DNA of 64,000 bases, from positions 712,548 through 776,547 of the forward strand of contig JANQON010000009.1 of NCBI GenBank assembly GCA_028289605.1. The letters run 5' to 3'. The stretch is from Hyphococcus sp. Lineage in GTDB: Bacteria > Pseudomonadota > Alphaproteobacteria > Caulobacterales > Parvularculaceae. Of the stretch, positions 9,059 through 17,286 are shown piece by piece. Within the stretch, counting starts at the first letter, position 1. Every line of letters starts with the position of its first letter. The notes under the pieces are model-generated. The model was given only the letters and a program-made list of their open reading frames with translations, was not told the DNA's origin and ran no database searches. The translations under genes were made by a program, and so were the position numbers.

Positions 9059-10572
9059 CGCCAGTCTTCCACGACGTAGCTGCGATTGGGCTGAAGAGTC
9101 GTCCGCTCGGCGGCGAACGCTACCGGCTGGTCGCTGGAAACCAGTTCGTCGGAGATCCCCTGACCTCTTGCATCGACGTCTCCAACTCGGGCGCGCGTAA
9201 CGTTTTTCATCCACACCGGCCATCGTTTCTTTTTCAGATTGCCCGTGCGGATTGTCAGACCGTCAATTTCAATCCCTTCAATGTTGGCGAGCGTCGCCAT
9301 CGCATCGATACGCGCGTAGTCTTCTTCGGTCTCGCCTCGCGACAGCGTGATATTGCCGCGCGGCTTGCTTGGACCGTCAGCAAGCGTCGGCGCTTCGTCT
9401 GGAACCGTCATGGATATGTCACGCAAGACAATATCGCGAACAGGCGCATCGGCCGCGCCGGCAATCAAAATATTTCCGCCTCCTGAAATTGCGATGCCGG
9501 AAAACTCGTGCCGCTCAATGGCGCCGAGCGCGTCGTCGCTGCTGCGCTTGTCGATGTCCGCATAGATGGCATAGGTTCGTTCATGCCGGCCCCCGTTCTC
9601 AACTCGAATGTTCGAAAACCGGTTGTCGCTGTGCCGGCCGCCATCCAACTGAAAAAGCGCAATGCCGTACCGTGTCTCACGAATAATGAGGTCTGTGAAA
9701 AGAGAATTGCGAACGCCGACGGCTGAACCTGTTCCAAATTTCACCGCAGCGTCGTCGCTTTGCAGTATGGAATCCGAAACAATCACATTCTCGACGGCGC
9801 GGCGATGCGATTTCAACACAATCGCATCGTCTCCGGTGGCGATATCGACGCCGCTTATTACAATATTTGAGGAATCCCTAATTTGAACGCCGTCGGTATT
9901 CGGGCTGCGCGGATCGTTTCTAATGGTCACATCGGTTACGCGCGCACCGTTGCATTGATTGAACCGAATACCGAAACCGGGAAGGTCGCGCAGCGTCGCG
10001 TCTCTCACGGCGACATTGCTGCAGTTTACAAACTCAAATAGCGGCGCCGGACGCGGCAGAGTCGGACGGCGCAAACCGCTGCGGTAAAAATCCGGATCCC
10101 AGAAAGCCTCGCCATTGCCGAGGACTGCGCCCTGACCATCAATCGTGAGGTTCTGCACGTCCGGCGCGTAGAACACTGGACGCACCGTTTCCATGCGCCC
10201 GTCTGAGTGTCGGTATGTCTGCTCCGGATAGACGGCGATGTCGGGTATGAGTTCTACAATCGCCCCGGGCGCAAAGGATAGGGTCATGTTCGACCCAAGC
10301 GTCAGGCCGCCAATGAGCCATCGGCCTGCCGGAACAACCACTTGGCCTCCGATACCGCCGCAGACGCCGACAGCGGCCTGGAACGCATCGGTGTCCGGGC
10401 GGTCATCGCCGGGCGCAGCGCCGAAAGCTCTGATATCGCAGGTGTTGTCATGTGCGCCGCCAACACTTGCCGGTTGCGCTCCGACCCCGTTAAAAGTCGC
10501 AGCGAAGACAATGCATGTCAAAGCCGCCGCCGCCAGACGTCGGCGCCGCAACAGACTGGTTGTTTTCGCCAT
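9055..10572 (-). CDS. Second GH28-like (polygalacturonase-fold) exported protein
   Basis: About 505 residues, with a signal peptide (MAKTTSLLRRRRLAAAALTC, cleaved near VGAQ) and a GH28-type beta-helix. It opens with CDIRAFGAAPGDDRPDTDAF and carries SPNTDGVQIRDS and ATGDDAIVLKS, the NTD and GDD catalytic aspartate motifs. As in the other GH28-like protein, the GHG histidine is missing (the equivalent stretch reads SDDAAVKFGTGS) and RIK is replaced by YGIALFQ. The ATG at 10572 starts the signal peptide; a TTG at 10602 in the same frame would add ten residues and cannot be excluded. The gene sits between manD (6-36 bp upstream depending on start) and dctP (4-bp overlap), forming a leftward manD, GH28, dctP unit. 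Cleavage of a uronic-acid linkage is inferred from the family. Confidence 0.85.
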   Translation of the reverse strand: MAKTTSLLRRRRLAAAALTCIVFAATFNGVGAQPASVGGAHDNTCDIRAFGAAPGDDRPDTDAFQAAVGVCGGIGGQVVVPAGRWLIGGLTLGSNMTLSFAPGAIVELIPDIAVYPEQTYRHSDGRMETVRPVFYAPDVQNLTIDGQGAVLGNGEAFWDPDFYRSGLRRPTLPRPAPLFEFVNCSNVAVRDATLRDLPGFGIRFNQCNGARVTDVTIRNDPRSPNTDGVQIRDSSNIVISGVDIATGDDAIVLKSHRRAVENVIVSDSILQSDDAAVKFGTGSAVGVRNSLFTDLIIRETRYGIALFQLDGGRHSDNRFSNIRVENGGRHERTYAIYADIDKRSSDDALGAIERHEFSGIAISGGGNILIAGAADAPVRDIVLRDISMTVPDEAPTLADGPSKPRGNITLSRGETEEDYARIDAMATLANIEGIEIDGLTIRTGNLKKKRWPVWMKNVTRARVGDVDARGQGISDELVSSDQPVAFAAERTTLQPNRSYVVEDWR

Positions 10573-10608
10573 TCGGCAAGGCTCAATTGCAGCAGCGCGC
10601 AACAGACT

Positions 10609-11880
10609 TCACCAATTCCACATTGTGCCGTCTTCGAGGCGGGCGATGGGAAGCTGTTTCGGATCGTAAGGATGCTTCGCCGCTTCCTTTTCATCAATGT
10701 CGACGCCAAGACCCGGCGTGTCGCCGATGACAAGCGCGCCGTCATTGAACGCATAATCGGTGGAGAACACGGCGTCGGTTTCAGGCGTATGGCGCATATA
10801 TTCTTGAATGCCGAAATTCGGCGCCCAACTATCGAAGTGGAGGGCTGCAGACATCGTCACCGGCGAGAGATCAGTGGCGCCGTGGCAGCCGGTGCGCACC
10901 TGCCAGACGCTGGCGAAATCCGCGATGCGCTTCAGATGTGTAATCCCGCCGGCCCCGAGAACCGTCGCGCGAATAAAGTCGATGAGCTGGTGCTGGATAA
11001 GGTCCTTGCAATCCCAAATAGAATTGAAGATCTCGCCGACGGCGATGGGCGTCGTCGTATGTTCCCGAATTAGGCGAAATGCGTCCTGATTTTCCGCGGG
11101 AGTAGGATCCTCCATCCAGAAAAGCGAATATGGCTCCAGCGCCCTGCCGAGACGTCCGGCCTCAATCGGCGTAAGACGATGATGAACATCGTGCAAGAGA
11201 TGCACGTCGAACCCGAATTTTGCTCGCAGGGCTTCGAACAGCTTTGGCGCGTATTGAAGATAGGGCGCCGTCGCCCACAACGTTTCCCTTGGCAAAGCGG
11301 CGTCAGCAGGCTCGTAATACATCTTGTCGCGACCGACGCCGTAAGCGCCGCGCACGCCGGGAACGCCAGTCTGCGCACGCACCGCTTTGTAGCCAAGGTC
11401 GATATAGCGCGCGACTTCATCCGTCGTCTGCTCAATATCCCCGCCGTTCGCGTGGCCGTAAACCATTACGCTGTCTCGGCTGCGGCCGCCGAGCAGATCG
11501 ACGACCGGCGCGCCCAGCATTTTTCCCTTTATGTCCCAAAGAGCCATATCCACCGCGGCGACAGCGCGCATGGTCACCGGACCCCGGCGCCAATAGGCGC
11601 CGCGATACAGAAACTGCCAGATATCCTCAATTCGCCGTGCGTCCTTTCCGATCAGATTCGGAATGACATGGTTTTCAAGATAGGCGACCGGCGCAAGTTC
11701 CCGCCCATTGAGCGTAGCGTCTCCCAGACCATATATGCCGTCCGCGGTTGTGATTTTCAGCGTGACGAAATTCCTGCCGGGACAGGCGACAATCACCTTC
11801 GCGTCAACAATCGTTGCCGCATCTGCGGCGTTGTCCGAAAGCGGACGATTTTCGTTTTTTGACAGTCCCGAATCCGGCAT
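10609..11880 (-). CDS. manD: D-mannonate dehydratase, enolase superfamily (ManD/RspA type)
   Basis: About 423 residues, closely resembling the Caulobacter/Novosphingobium ManD enzymes over the whole length. Examples are [58 protein letters not shown] and the C-terminal [13 protein letters not shown]. Metal and active-site residues are seen in [27 protein letters not shown] and [13 protein letters not shown]. It dehydrates D-mannonate to 2-keto-3-deoxygluconate in the cytoplasm, the step after UxaC and fructuronate reductase. I chose ATG 11880 because GAGGG lies just upstream and it removes an atypical N-terminal extension; ATG 11904 and 11958 are in frame. It is divergent from the GntR gene, with the palindrome at 11970 between them. 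The presence of ManD rather than altronate dehydratase points to glucuronate. Confidence 0.93.
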   Translation of the reverse strand: MPDSGLSKNENRPLSDNAADAATIVDAKVIVACPGRNFVTLKITTADGIYGLGDATLNGRELAPVAYLENHVIPNLIGKDARRIEDIWQFLYRGAYWRRGPVTMRAVAAVDMALWDIKGKMLGAPVVDLLGGRSRDSVMVYGHANGGDIEQTTDEVARYIDLGYKAVRAQTGVPGVRGAYGVGRDKMYYEPADAALPRETLWATAPYLQYAPKLFEALRAKFGFDVHLLHDVHHRLTPIEAGRLGRALEPYSLFWMEDPTPAENQDAFRLIREHTTTPIAVGEIFNSIWDCKDLIQHQLIDFIRATVLGAGGITHLKRIADFASVWQVRTGCHGATDLSPVTMSAALHFDSWAPNFGIQEYMRHTPETDAVFSTDYAFNDGALVIGDTPGLGVDIDEKEAAKHPYDPKQLPIARLEDGTMWNW

Positions 11881-11969
11881 TTCGCCCTCGTTAGAAAAGA
11901 CCATGTCGTGACGCGGCAAGGCGGAAACGGTTGACGAAAGCCGCTGAGTCTGGGACACATAACCTATCT

Positions 11970-11990
11970 GACCAATATTGGTCTGTCCAG
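11970..11990 (+). promoter_or_regulatory. Palindromic candidate operator between manD and the GntR gene
   Basis: GACCAATATTGGTC (11970-11983) is a perfect 14-bp palindrome. It overlaps ATTGGTCTGTCCAG (11977-11990), the sequence repeated at 6234. The site lies 90 bp upstream of manD and about 50 bp before the GntR start, the expected place for an autoregulating GntR protein controlling divergent catabolic genes. Its resemblance to TTGGT/ACCAA operators of UxuR/ExuR and related FadR-type regulators is from general knowledge. Binding is inferred. Confidence 0.6.
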
Positions 11991-12041
11991 AGAAACAGGC
12001 GAAGCGCGTTTTGGCGCGTTTTCCCGGGAAAGCTGAACACT

Positions 12042-12803
12042 ATGGCCGACGAACAGCGTCAATCCGGCAAAAGACTCTATGAAAAAGTGGCGGCTTCGCT
12101 GGCGGCGGACATCAAAAAAGGCAGCTACGATATCGGCGATCGCCTGCCTTCTGAGAGGGTTCTCGCATCGAAATTCGGGGTCAGCCGTCCCACCATGCGG
12201 GAAGCGGTGATCGCGCTGGAAGTCGACGGGTTGGTCGAGGTGCGCACCGGCTCAGGCGTATATGTGAAATCAACCAGTCCGGCGGGCGGCGCGCCGCACG
12301 CGGCGGATATGGGCATGTTCGAATTGCTCGAGGCGCGGCGCGCTTTTGAAAGCGAGGCGGCGGCGCTGGCGGCGGCGCGCATCACCGATGATGAGCTTTC
12401 GGCGCTGCGCGGCCTCGTTGAAGAAATGGCGGAAGAAAACAAGCGCGATGTCGAACTCTCCGAAGACGCCGACCGGCGTTTTCACATGGGCATCGCGGCG
12501 GCGACCGGAAACAGCGCCATCGTTCGTGCGATCGAAATGTTTTGGGACGCGCGCCAGTCGTCGCACCAGACGCAACATTTCCTCAAAAAAGTGCGCGCGG
12601 GCGGCGTTGCCCCGCGCATAGACGAGCATTCGAGAATTCTATTTGCGCTTGAGAAGCGCGACCCGGAAAAAGCGCGCAAGGCGATGATCGATCATCTTAC
12701 CGCTGTAATCGAAGCGGTTCTAGAAGCAACAGAGGTAGAAGCGCTCGAACGCACCCGCGCCGAAATTAAAAAACAGCGGCAGCTCTATCTAACGGGGGCG
12801 TAA
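12042..12803 (+). CDS. FadR-family (GntR) transcriptional regulator of the uronate locus
   Basis: A 253-residue protein with an N-terminal GntR winged helix (about 10-78), including LPSERVLASKFGVSRPTMREA and the wing EVRTGSGVYV. It is followed by an all-helical FCD ligand domain (about 88-235) with the metal/effector residues of the FadR subfamily (for example DRRFHMGIAAATGN). It resembles UxuR/ExuR-type regulators that respond to uronates such as fructuronate or mannonate. ATG 12042 is chosen because the domain begins immediately (GKRLYEKVAASLAADI) and GGGAAAG precedes it. The gene heads a ten-gene rightward operon and is divergent from manD. Self-regulation through the palindrome at 11970 and control of the sites at 6234, 6471 and 26664 is my inference. 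Confidence 0.92.
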   Translation: MADEQRQSGKRLYEKVAASLAADIKKGSYDIGDRLPSERVLASKFGVSRPTMREAVIALEVDGLVEVRTGSGVYVKSTSPAGGAPHAADMGMFELLEARRAFESEAAALAAARITDDELSALRGLVEEMAEENKRDVELSEDADRRFHMGIAAATGNSAIVRAIEMFWDARQSSHQTQHFLKKVRAGGVAPRIDEHSRILFALEKRDPEKARKAMIDHLTAVIEAVLEATEVEALERTRAEIKKQRQLYLTGA

Positions 12804-12811
12804 AAAGGTCG

Positions 12812-14224
12812 ATGGCGAAACTCGAACTTGACCCAGACCGGCTTTTTTCCCCGAATGAGGCGGAGCGCGCCGTTGCCAAGCGCCTTTATGCAGAAGTGCG
12901 CGACCTGCCAATCGTCAGTCCCCACGGTCACACGGATCCGCGTTGGTTCGCCGACAATGAGCCGTTCGATAACCCCGCCGATCTCCTCATTATTCCTGAT
13001 CATTACATCTTTCGCATGCTCTATTCGCAAGGCGTGCGGATGGAAGATTTGGGAGTGCCGACACAGGACGGCGCCGCAGTTGAAACAGATCCACGCAAAA
13101 TTTGGCGACATTTCGCGGAGCACTATCATCTTTTTCGCGGCACACCCTCGCGGATGTGGCTCGACTGGGTATTCTCGTCCGTCTTCGAACTAACTGATAG
13201 TCTCGAGGCTGGCACCGCTGATGCTTACTATGACCGCATCGACGCATGGCTTAAAGAGGACGCCTTTCGGCCTCGCGCGCTTTTCGACCGATTTGACATA
13301 GAAGTCATCGCCACCACGGAAAGCCCGCTCGACGACCTTCGCCACCACAAAAAAATTCGCGAGAGCGAATGGCTGGGCAATGTGATTACCGCCTACCGAC
13401 CGGATCCGGTTGTCGATCCGGACTTTGAGGGCTTTGCTGAAAACGTAGCCGCTTTGGGTGCGCTGACCGGCGAGAACGCGACCGACTGGCGGGGCTATCT
13501 CAACGCCCATCGCAAGCGCCGGGCCTTTTTCAAGACTATGGGGGCCACGTCCACCGACCACGGTCATCCTACGGCCGCAACCGCTAATCTCTCTGAAGCC
13601 GACGCAACAGCCCTTTTCGAAAAAGCGTTGGCGGGGCGCATCACACCGGAAGAAGCGGAAACATTCCGTGGACAAATGTTGCTTGAGATGGCGCGAATGA
13701 GTCTCGAGGACGGGCTCGTCATGCAAATTCACCCCGGCGCGTGGCGTAATCACAATAAGCCCCTTTTTGAGCGCTTCGGCCGAGATAAGGGCGCCGATAT
13801 CCCAAGGCAGACAGATTACGTCGCAGCGCTGAAACCCCTTCTCGACGCAGTCGGCAATGAACGCGATCTCACGGTCATACTCTTCACGCTGGACGAAACA
13901 AGCTATTCGCGTGAGCTTGCGCCGCTGGCGGGGCACTATCCCGCGCTTCGGCTCGGGCCGCCGTGGTGGTTCCATGACAGCCCCGAAGGAATGCGCCGCT
14001 TTCGAGAACAAGCAACGGAAACCGCGGGCTTTTACAATACCGTCGGCTTTAACGACGATACGCGCGCGTTCATGTCGATCCCGGCGCGCCACGATGTTGC
14101 GCGACGCATGGACTGTAATTTCCTGGCGCGGCTAGTCGCCGATCACCGTCTCCCTGAAGACGAAGCAAAAGAGGTTGCTGTCGATCTTGCCTACAATCTC
14201 GTCAAAAAAGCCTACAAGCTCTAG
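12812..14224 (+). CDS. uxaC: Uronate isomerase (glucuronate/galacturonate isomerase)
   Basis: A 470-residue UxaC of standard length. It converts D-glucuronate to D-fructuronate (and galacturonate to tagaturonate), the first cytoplasmic step after uptake. The N-terminal metal motif appears as SPHGHTDPRWFADNEPF and is followed by the conserved LLIIPDHYIFRML. Further family segments are VIATTESPLDDLRHH, VMQIHPGAWRNHN, and near the end ARRMDCNFLARLVADHRLPEDEA. It starts 8 bp after the regulator's stop with AAAAGG before the ATG and ends 2 bp before dctQ, so it is in the same operon. With ManD it gives two of the three steps from glucuronate to KDG. No fructuronate reductase (UxuB) is encoded in the window. 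Confidence 0.96.
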   Translation: MAKLELDPDRLFSPNEAERAVAKRLYAEVRDLPIVSPHGHTDPRWFADNEPFDNPADLLIIPDHYIFRMLYSQGVRMEDLGVPTQDGAAVETDPRKIWRHFAEHYHLFRGTPSRMWLDWVFSSVFELTDSLEAGTADAYYDRIDAWLKEDAFRPRALFDRFDIEVIATTESPLDDLRHHKKIRESEWLGNVITAYRPDPVVDPDFEGFAENVAALGALTGENATDWRGYLNAHRKRRAFFKTMGATSTDHGHPTAATANLSEADATALFEKALAGRITPEEAETFRGQMLLEMARMSLEDGLVMQIHPGAWRNHNKPLFERFGRDKGADIPRQTDYVAALKPLLDAVGNERDLTVILFTLDETSYSRELAPLAGHYPALRLGPPWWFHDSPEGMRRFREQATETAGFYNTVGFNDDTRAFMSIPARHDVARRMDCNFLARLVADHRLPEDEAKEVAVDLAYNLVKKAYKL

Positions 14225-14226
14225 TC

Positions 14227-14724
14227 ATGGGCGCCGCACTCGCCGCGATATCCCGCATGGTGAGCCTCATTGCGCTCTGGTTTTCCGGCGCCGGACTCAT
14301 CGTCATGACGGGGATCATTTTTTGGCAGGTCGTGTCGCGCTATGGCTTCAATGCGAGCCCGGCCTGGGCAGAGCAGTCGGCGCTGATCTTGATGATCTGG
14401 TTTGTGTTTTTCGCCGGCGCCGCGGGCGTTCGCGAAGGGTTTCACATCCGAATCGTCGCCGGCGTTAATGCGCTGCCTGTTGGCGTCGGCCGACCAGTTC
14501 GTGTTTTTTCAGATCTTGTGATTGCCGCTTTCGGTCTCGCGCTGGCGATCTGGGGCGGTGACTTGGTCCTGCGGACTTGGGATCACACGGTGCCCGCGCT
14601 CGGCATATCTCGGGGCCTCGCCTACTCCCCCGCCCCGATCAGCGGCGCGCTGATCTTTTTCTTCGCGCTCGAGCAGGCCTGGGCTTCAGCGGCCGGGCGA
14701 AAGGTCGATCCGCAATGGAGCTAG
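14227..14724 (+). CDS. dctQ: TRAP transporter small permease subunit DctQ
   Basis: A 165-residue membrane protein with four predicted helices, typical of DctQ. Family features are SALILMIWFVFFAGAAGVREGFHIRI in the second and third segments and the aromatic GIIFWQVVSRYGFNASPAWAEQ motif. It links the periplasmic binding protein to the large permease DctM. Its start follows uxaC by 2 bp, and its end overlaps the dctM start by 10 bp. Its partner DctP is encoded at 8066-9058 on the opposite strand, so the three-part transporter is split over two transcription units flanking the regulator. Confidence 0.92.
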   Translation: MGAALAAISRMVSLIALWFSGAGLIVMTGIIFWQVVSRYGFNASPAWAEQSALILMIWFVFFAGAAGVREGFHIRIVAGVNALPVGVGRPVRVFSDLVIAAFGLALAIWGGDLVLRTWDHTVPALGISRGLAYSPAPISGALIFFFALEQAWASAAGRKVDPQWS

Positions 14725-15992
14725 CGCTTCTTATCGGCCTTCTCGCCCTTTTTCTGGTTATCGGCGTGCCGGTGGCGTTCGCGCTCGGCGCGGCCTCGCT
14801 TGTCACTTTTATGGTCTTGGATATCCCGCCGGTCGTCGCCGTACAGCGCATGACTTCCGGCGTTAGCGTTTTTACGCTGATGGCGATCCCCTTTTTCATT
14901 TTCGCTGGCGATCTCATGTATCGGTCGGGCATTGCCGAACGTCTGGTGCGGGTCGCCGACGCCGCCTTCGGGCGCGCCCGCGGCGGACTTGGCCAGGTTG
15001 ATGTAGGCGCATCCATGATGTTCGGCGCCGTCTCCGGCTCCGCTGTCGCCAGCGCGTCGGCGGTTGGCTCTACGCTTGCGCCAATGATGCTCGAAAAGGG
15101 TTATGACCGGGATTACATCGTCAATGTCACCGCCACCGCGGCGATCACCGGCCTCCTGATTCCGCCGTCCCACAATATGATTATCTATGTCGCCGCCGCC
15201 GGCGAAGGCGTTTCGGTGGGCGAGCTGTTTCTCGCGGGCGTCATCCCCGGCCTGCTCACCGGCGCGCTCTTAATGATCGCCGCCTGGGGCGTCGCTGCCA
15301 AGCGCGGCTATCCGAGGGGCGTTTTTCCCGGCTGGGCGAAGTTCGCCCGCGCGGTCGCGCTAGCGTTGCCCGGTCTCATGACGGCAGTCATTATCGTTGT
15401 CGGCATTCTATCCGGCGTTTTCACGCCGACAGAGTCATCGGCGGTCGCCGTCGTCTACACGGTTCTGATTGCATTCTTTGTGTACAGATCATTAGGGGCG
15501 GACGGCTTTGTCAAAGCGGTTTCGGGCGCGGTGAAGACGACCTCAATGGTGATGCTGATCATCGGTTCCGCCGCTGCTTTCGGCTGGCTGTTGGCGCTGT
15601 TGGAAGGCCCCACTCAACTCGCCGATGCGCTGCTAGCCATCACCGATAATCCGATCCTGCTCTTTTTGCTCATTAACTTGATGCTGCTCTTGCTCGGCAC
15701 TTTTATGGATATGGCGCCGTTGATCATCATCACGACACCCATCTTCCTGCCTATTGCGACATCGCTGGGCATGGATCCAACGCAGTTTGGCATCGTCATG
15801 ATGCTTAACTTGGGGATCGGCCTGGTGACCCCGCCCGTCGGATCGGTTCTTTTCGTCGGCTGCGCTGTAGGCGGCCTGCGGATCGAAGAAACGGTGAAAA
15901 CAATCTGGCCGTTCTATCTCGCTCTCGTCGCCGCGTTGATGGCGATCACATTTGTCCCCGCCCTGTCGCTCACCTTGCCTGGATTGTTTTGA
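14715..15992 (+). CDS. dctM: TRAP transporter large permease subunit DctM
   Basis: A 425-residue, highly hydrophobic DctM protein of typical length, with about 12 helices. It begins MELALLIGLLALFLVIGVPV and shows the family signatures FIFAGDLMYRSGIAERLVR, MFGAVSGSAVASASAVGS, PPSHNMIIYVAAAGEGVSVG, GVFTPTESSAVAVVY and GLVTPPVGSVLFVGCAVG. It drives Na+-coupled uptake of organic acids, here probably uronates. The ATG at 14715 overlaps the end of dctQ; a longer reading from 14577 is rejected because it lies wholly in dctQ in another frame and adds an atypical leader. The next gene begins one base after its stop. Confidence 0.95.
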   Translation: MELALLIGLLALFLVIGVPVAFALGAASLVTFMVLDIPPVVAVQRMTSGVSVFTLMAIPFFIFAGDLMYRSGIAERLVRVADAAFGRARGGLGQVDVGASMMFGAVSGSAVASASAVGSTLAPMMLEKGYDRDYIVNVTATAAITGLLIPPSHNMIIYVAAAGEGVSVGELFLAGVIPGLLTGALLMIAAWGVAAKRGYPRGVFPGWAKFARAVALALPGLMTAVIIVVGILSGVFTPTESSAVAVVYTVLIAFFVYRSLGADGFVKAVSGAVKTTSMVMLIIGSAAAFGWLLALLEGPTQLADALLAITDNPILLFLLINLMLLLLGTFMDMAPLIIITTPIFLPIATSLGMDPTQFGIVMMLNLGIGLVTPPVGSVLFVGCAVGGLRIEETVKTIWPFYLALVAALMAITFVPALSLTLPGLF

Positions 15993-15993
15993 T

Positions 15994-17286
15994 ATGAAAG
16001 TCCTCTTTACCCTTGCTGCAGTCCTTTTCGCTGTCCCCGCAGCAGCAGCGGAGACATCGCGCGAGAAAAAAATCGAAGAAGCAATGCGACGCGGCGCCGA
16101 TTACGCGGCCGACATCCTGATTACACAGTCGGGTGCTGGACGTACGGAGTATGAACTCTTGCGCGGCGAATGGAACGACTATGAGACCCATTGGCATACG
16201 GCGCAAACCATCTACGGTCTTTTAGAGACTTGGCGTGTCACTGGAGAGCGACGGTATCTTCGCGCAGCGCGCCGCGGCGGCGACTGGTGGATATCAACGG
16301 AGTTCAAAGAACCGCACCCCTTCGCCGGCCTCGTAAATGCAGCCCATGGCGATCGTCTCGGTCATCTTATCAACATGACGACCATGACGGATGGTTCGAA
16401 TGGAATCTTCGCGCTCACGCGCGCGACGAATGATGACAAATACGCACAGAGCGCCGTACGGTCCGGCGATTGGTTTCTTGAGAACGCATACATTCCCGAG
16501 GAAGGCCTCTTCTACAATATTGCGGATCCAGAAACCGCGACGGTTTGGAAGGACAAGAGCCCGCATCATCCGGAGATTGGGCCTGCAGAGATTAAGGTCA
16601 CTGAAGTCGCGCGCCCTAATTCGGAAGGCTACGCCTATGCGGATATGTGCGCGTTTACCGGCGACCGACAGTATTGCGCCGTCTTTCTCGATGTCGCCGA
16701 TAAAAAGCTCAAACGCCAGTCCGAGGAAGGCGCATGGATGGATTTCGAACCGAACCGGATGTCCGACGGGCGCGTACATCCGCGGTTCAATATCTGGCTC
16801 GCAGAAGCGCAGCTTGAAGCCTATGAAATGACGGGCGACCGGAAATACCTGGAGAGCGCGCTGCAAACCGGTCGGTTAATGGCGAAACTGCAGAAAGCGG
16901 ACGGCGCCTTTTACCGTCACCTCTATCGTGACGGAACATCAAGCCCCGGCTCTTTTATCGGTTCCGCATCGGCGTTTTCAGGCATCCTATGGCTAAGGCT
17001 GCGCGACTACGGAGTCGGCGACGAGTTTGACGACAATATTGAACGCTCCGTTGACTGGTTGTTGAAGAACCAGGCGCTGGAGAGCCATCCAGACGAAAAT
17101 GTTCGCGGGTCGTTTCTCAATCTTTATGTACGTCGAAAAGACGGTCAGGCGCTTTTGTATCAACGCGACATCGGCACTGGTTTCGCTCTGCGATTTCTCG
17201 CGACCTATTTACGCGACCGGGCGGGGGAAGACGTGAACGTTGATTCTTTCAGCGGACGCGACGCCTATCCAGACATGAGCGAATGA
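15994..17286 (+). CDS. Secreted (alpha/alpha)6-toroid protein, possible uronyl hydrolase or related enzyme
   Basis: A 430-residue protein with a clear signal peptide (MKVLFTLAAVLFAVPAAAAE). The rest is a series of helical hairpins of the six-hairpin glycosidase type: ADYAADILI, HTAQTIYGLLETWRVTGERRYLRAA, GSNGIFALTRATNDDKYAQSA, AEAQLEAYEMTGDRKYLESA and FSGILWLRLRDYG. Such folds occur in GH88/GH105 unsaturated uronyl hydrolases, GH127-like enzymes and C5-epimerase-type proteins. I could not identify the GH88/GH105 catalytic aspartates with confidence, so the activity is left open. The start at 15994 follows the dctM stop by one base. The gene overlaps the sulfatase start by 4 bp, so it is co-translated with the sulfatase module. 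Action in the periplasm or at the surface on sulfated or unsaturated oligosaccharides is inferred. Confidence 0.7.
   Translation: MKVLFTLAAVLFAVPAAAAETSREKKIEEAMRRGADYAADILITQSGAGRTEYELLRGEWNDYETHWHTAQTIYGLLETWRVTGERRYLRAARRGGDWWISTEFKEPHPFAGLVNAAHGDRLGHLINMTTMTDGSNGIFALTRATNDDKYAQSAVRSGDWFLENAYIPEEGLFYNIADPETATVWKDKSPHHPEIGPAEIKVTEVARPNSEGYAYADMCAFTGDRQYCAVFLDVADKKLKRQSEEGAWMDFEPNRMSDGRVHPRFNIWLAEAQLEAYEMTGDRKYLESALQTGRLMAKLQKADGAFYRHLYRDGTSSPGSFIGSASAFSGILWLRLRDYGVGDEFDDNIERSVDWLLKNQALESHPDENVRGSFLNLYVRRKDGQALLYQRDIGTGFALRFLATYLRDRAGEDVNVDSFSGRDAYPDMSE

Noticed and set aside
11881..11958. N-terminal extension of ManD from ATG 11958
   Set aside because: Related enzymes begin close to the CPGRNF segment; the extension is low in conservation and would bring translation to within about 10 bp of the palindromic operator, while ATG 11880 has a better ribosome-binding site.
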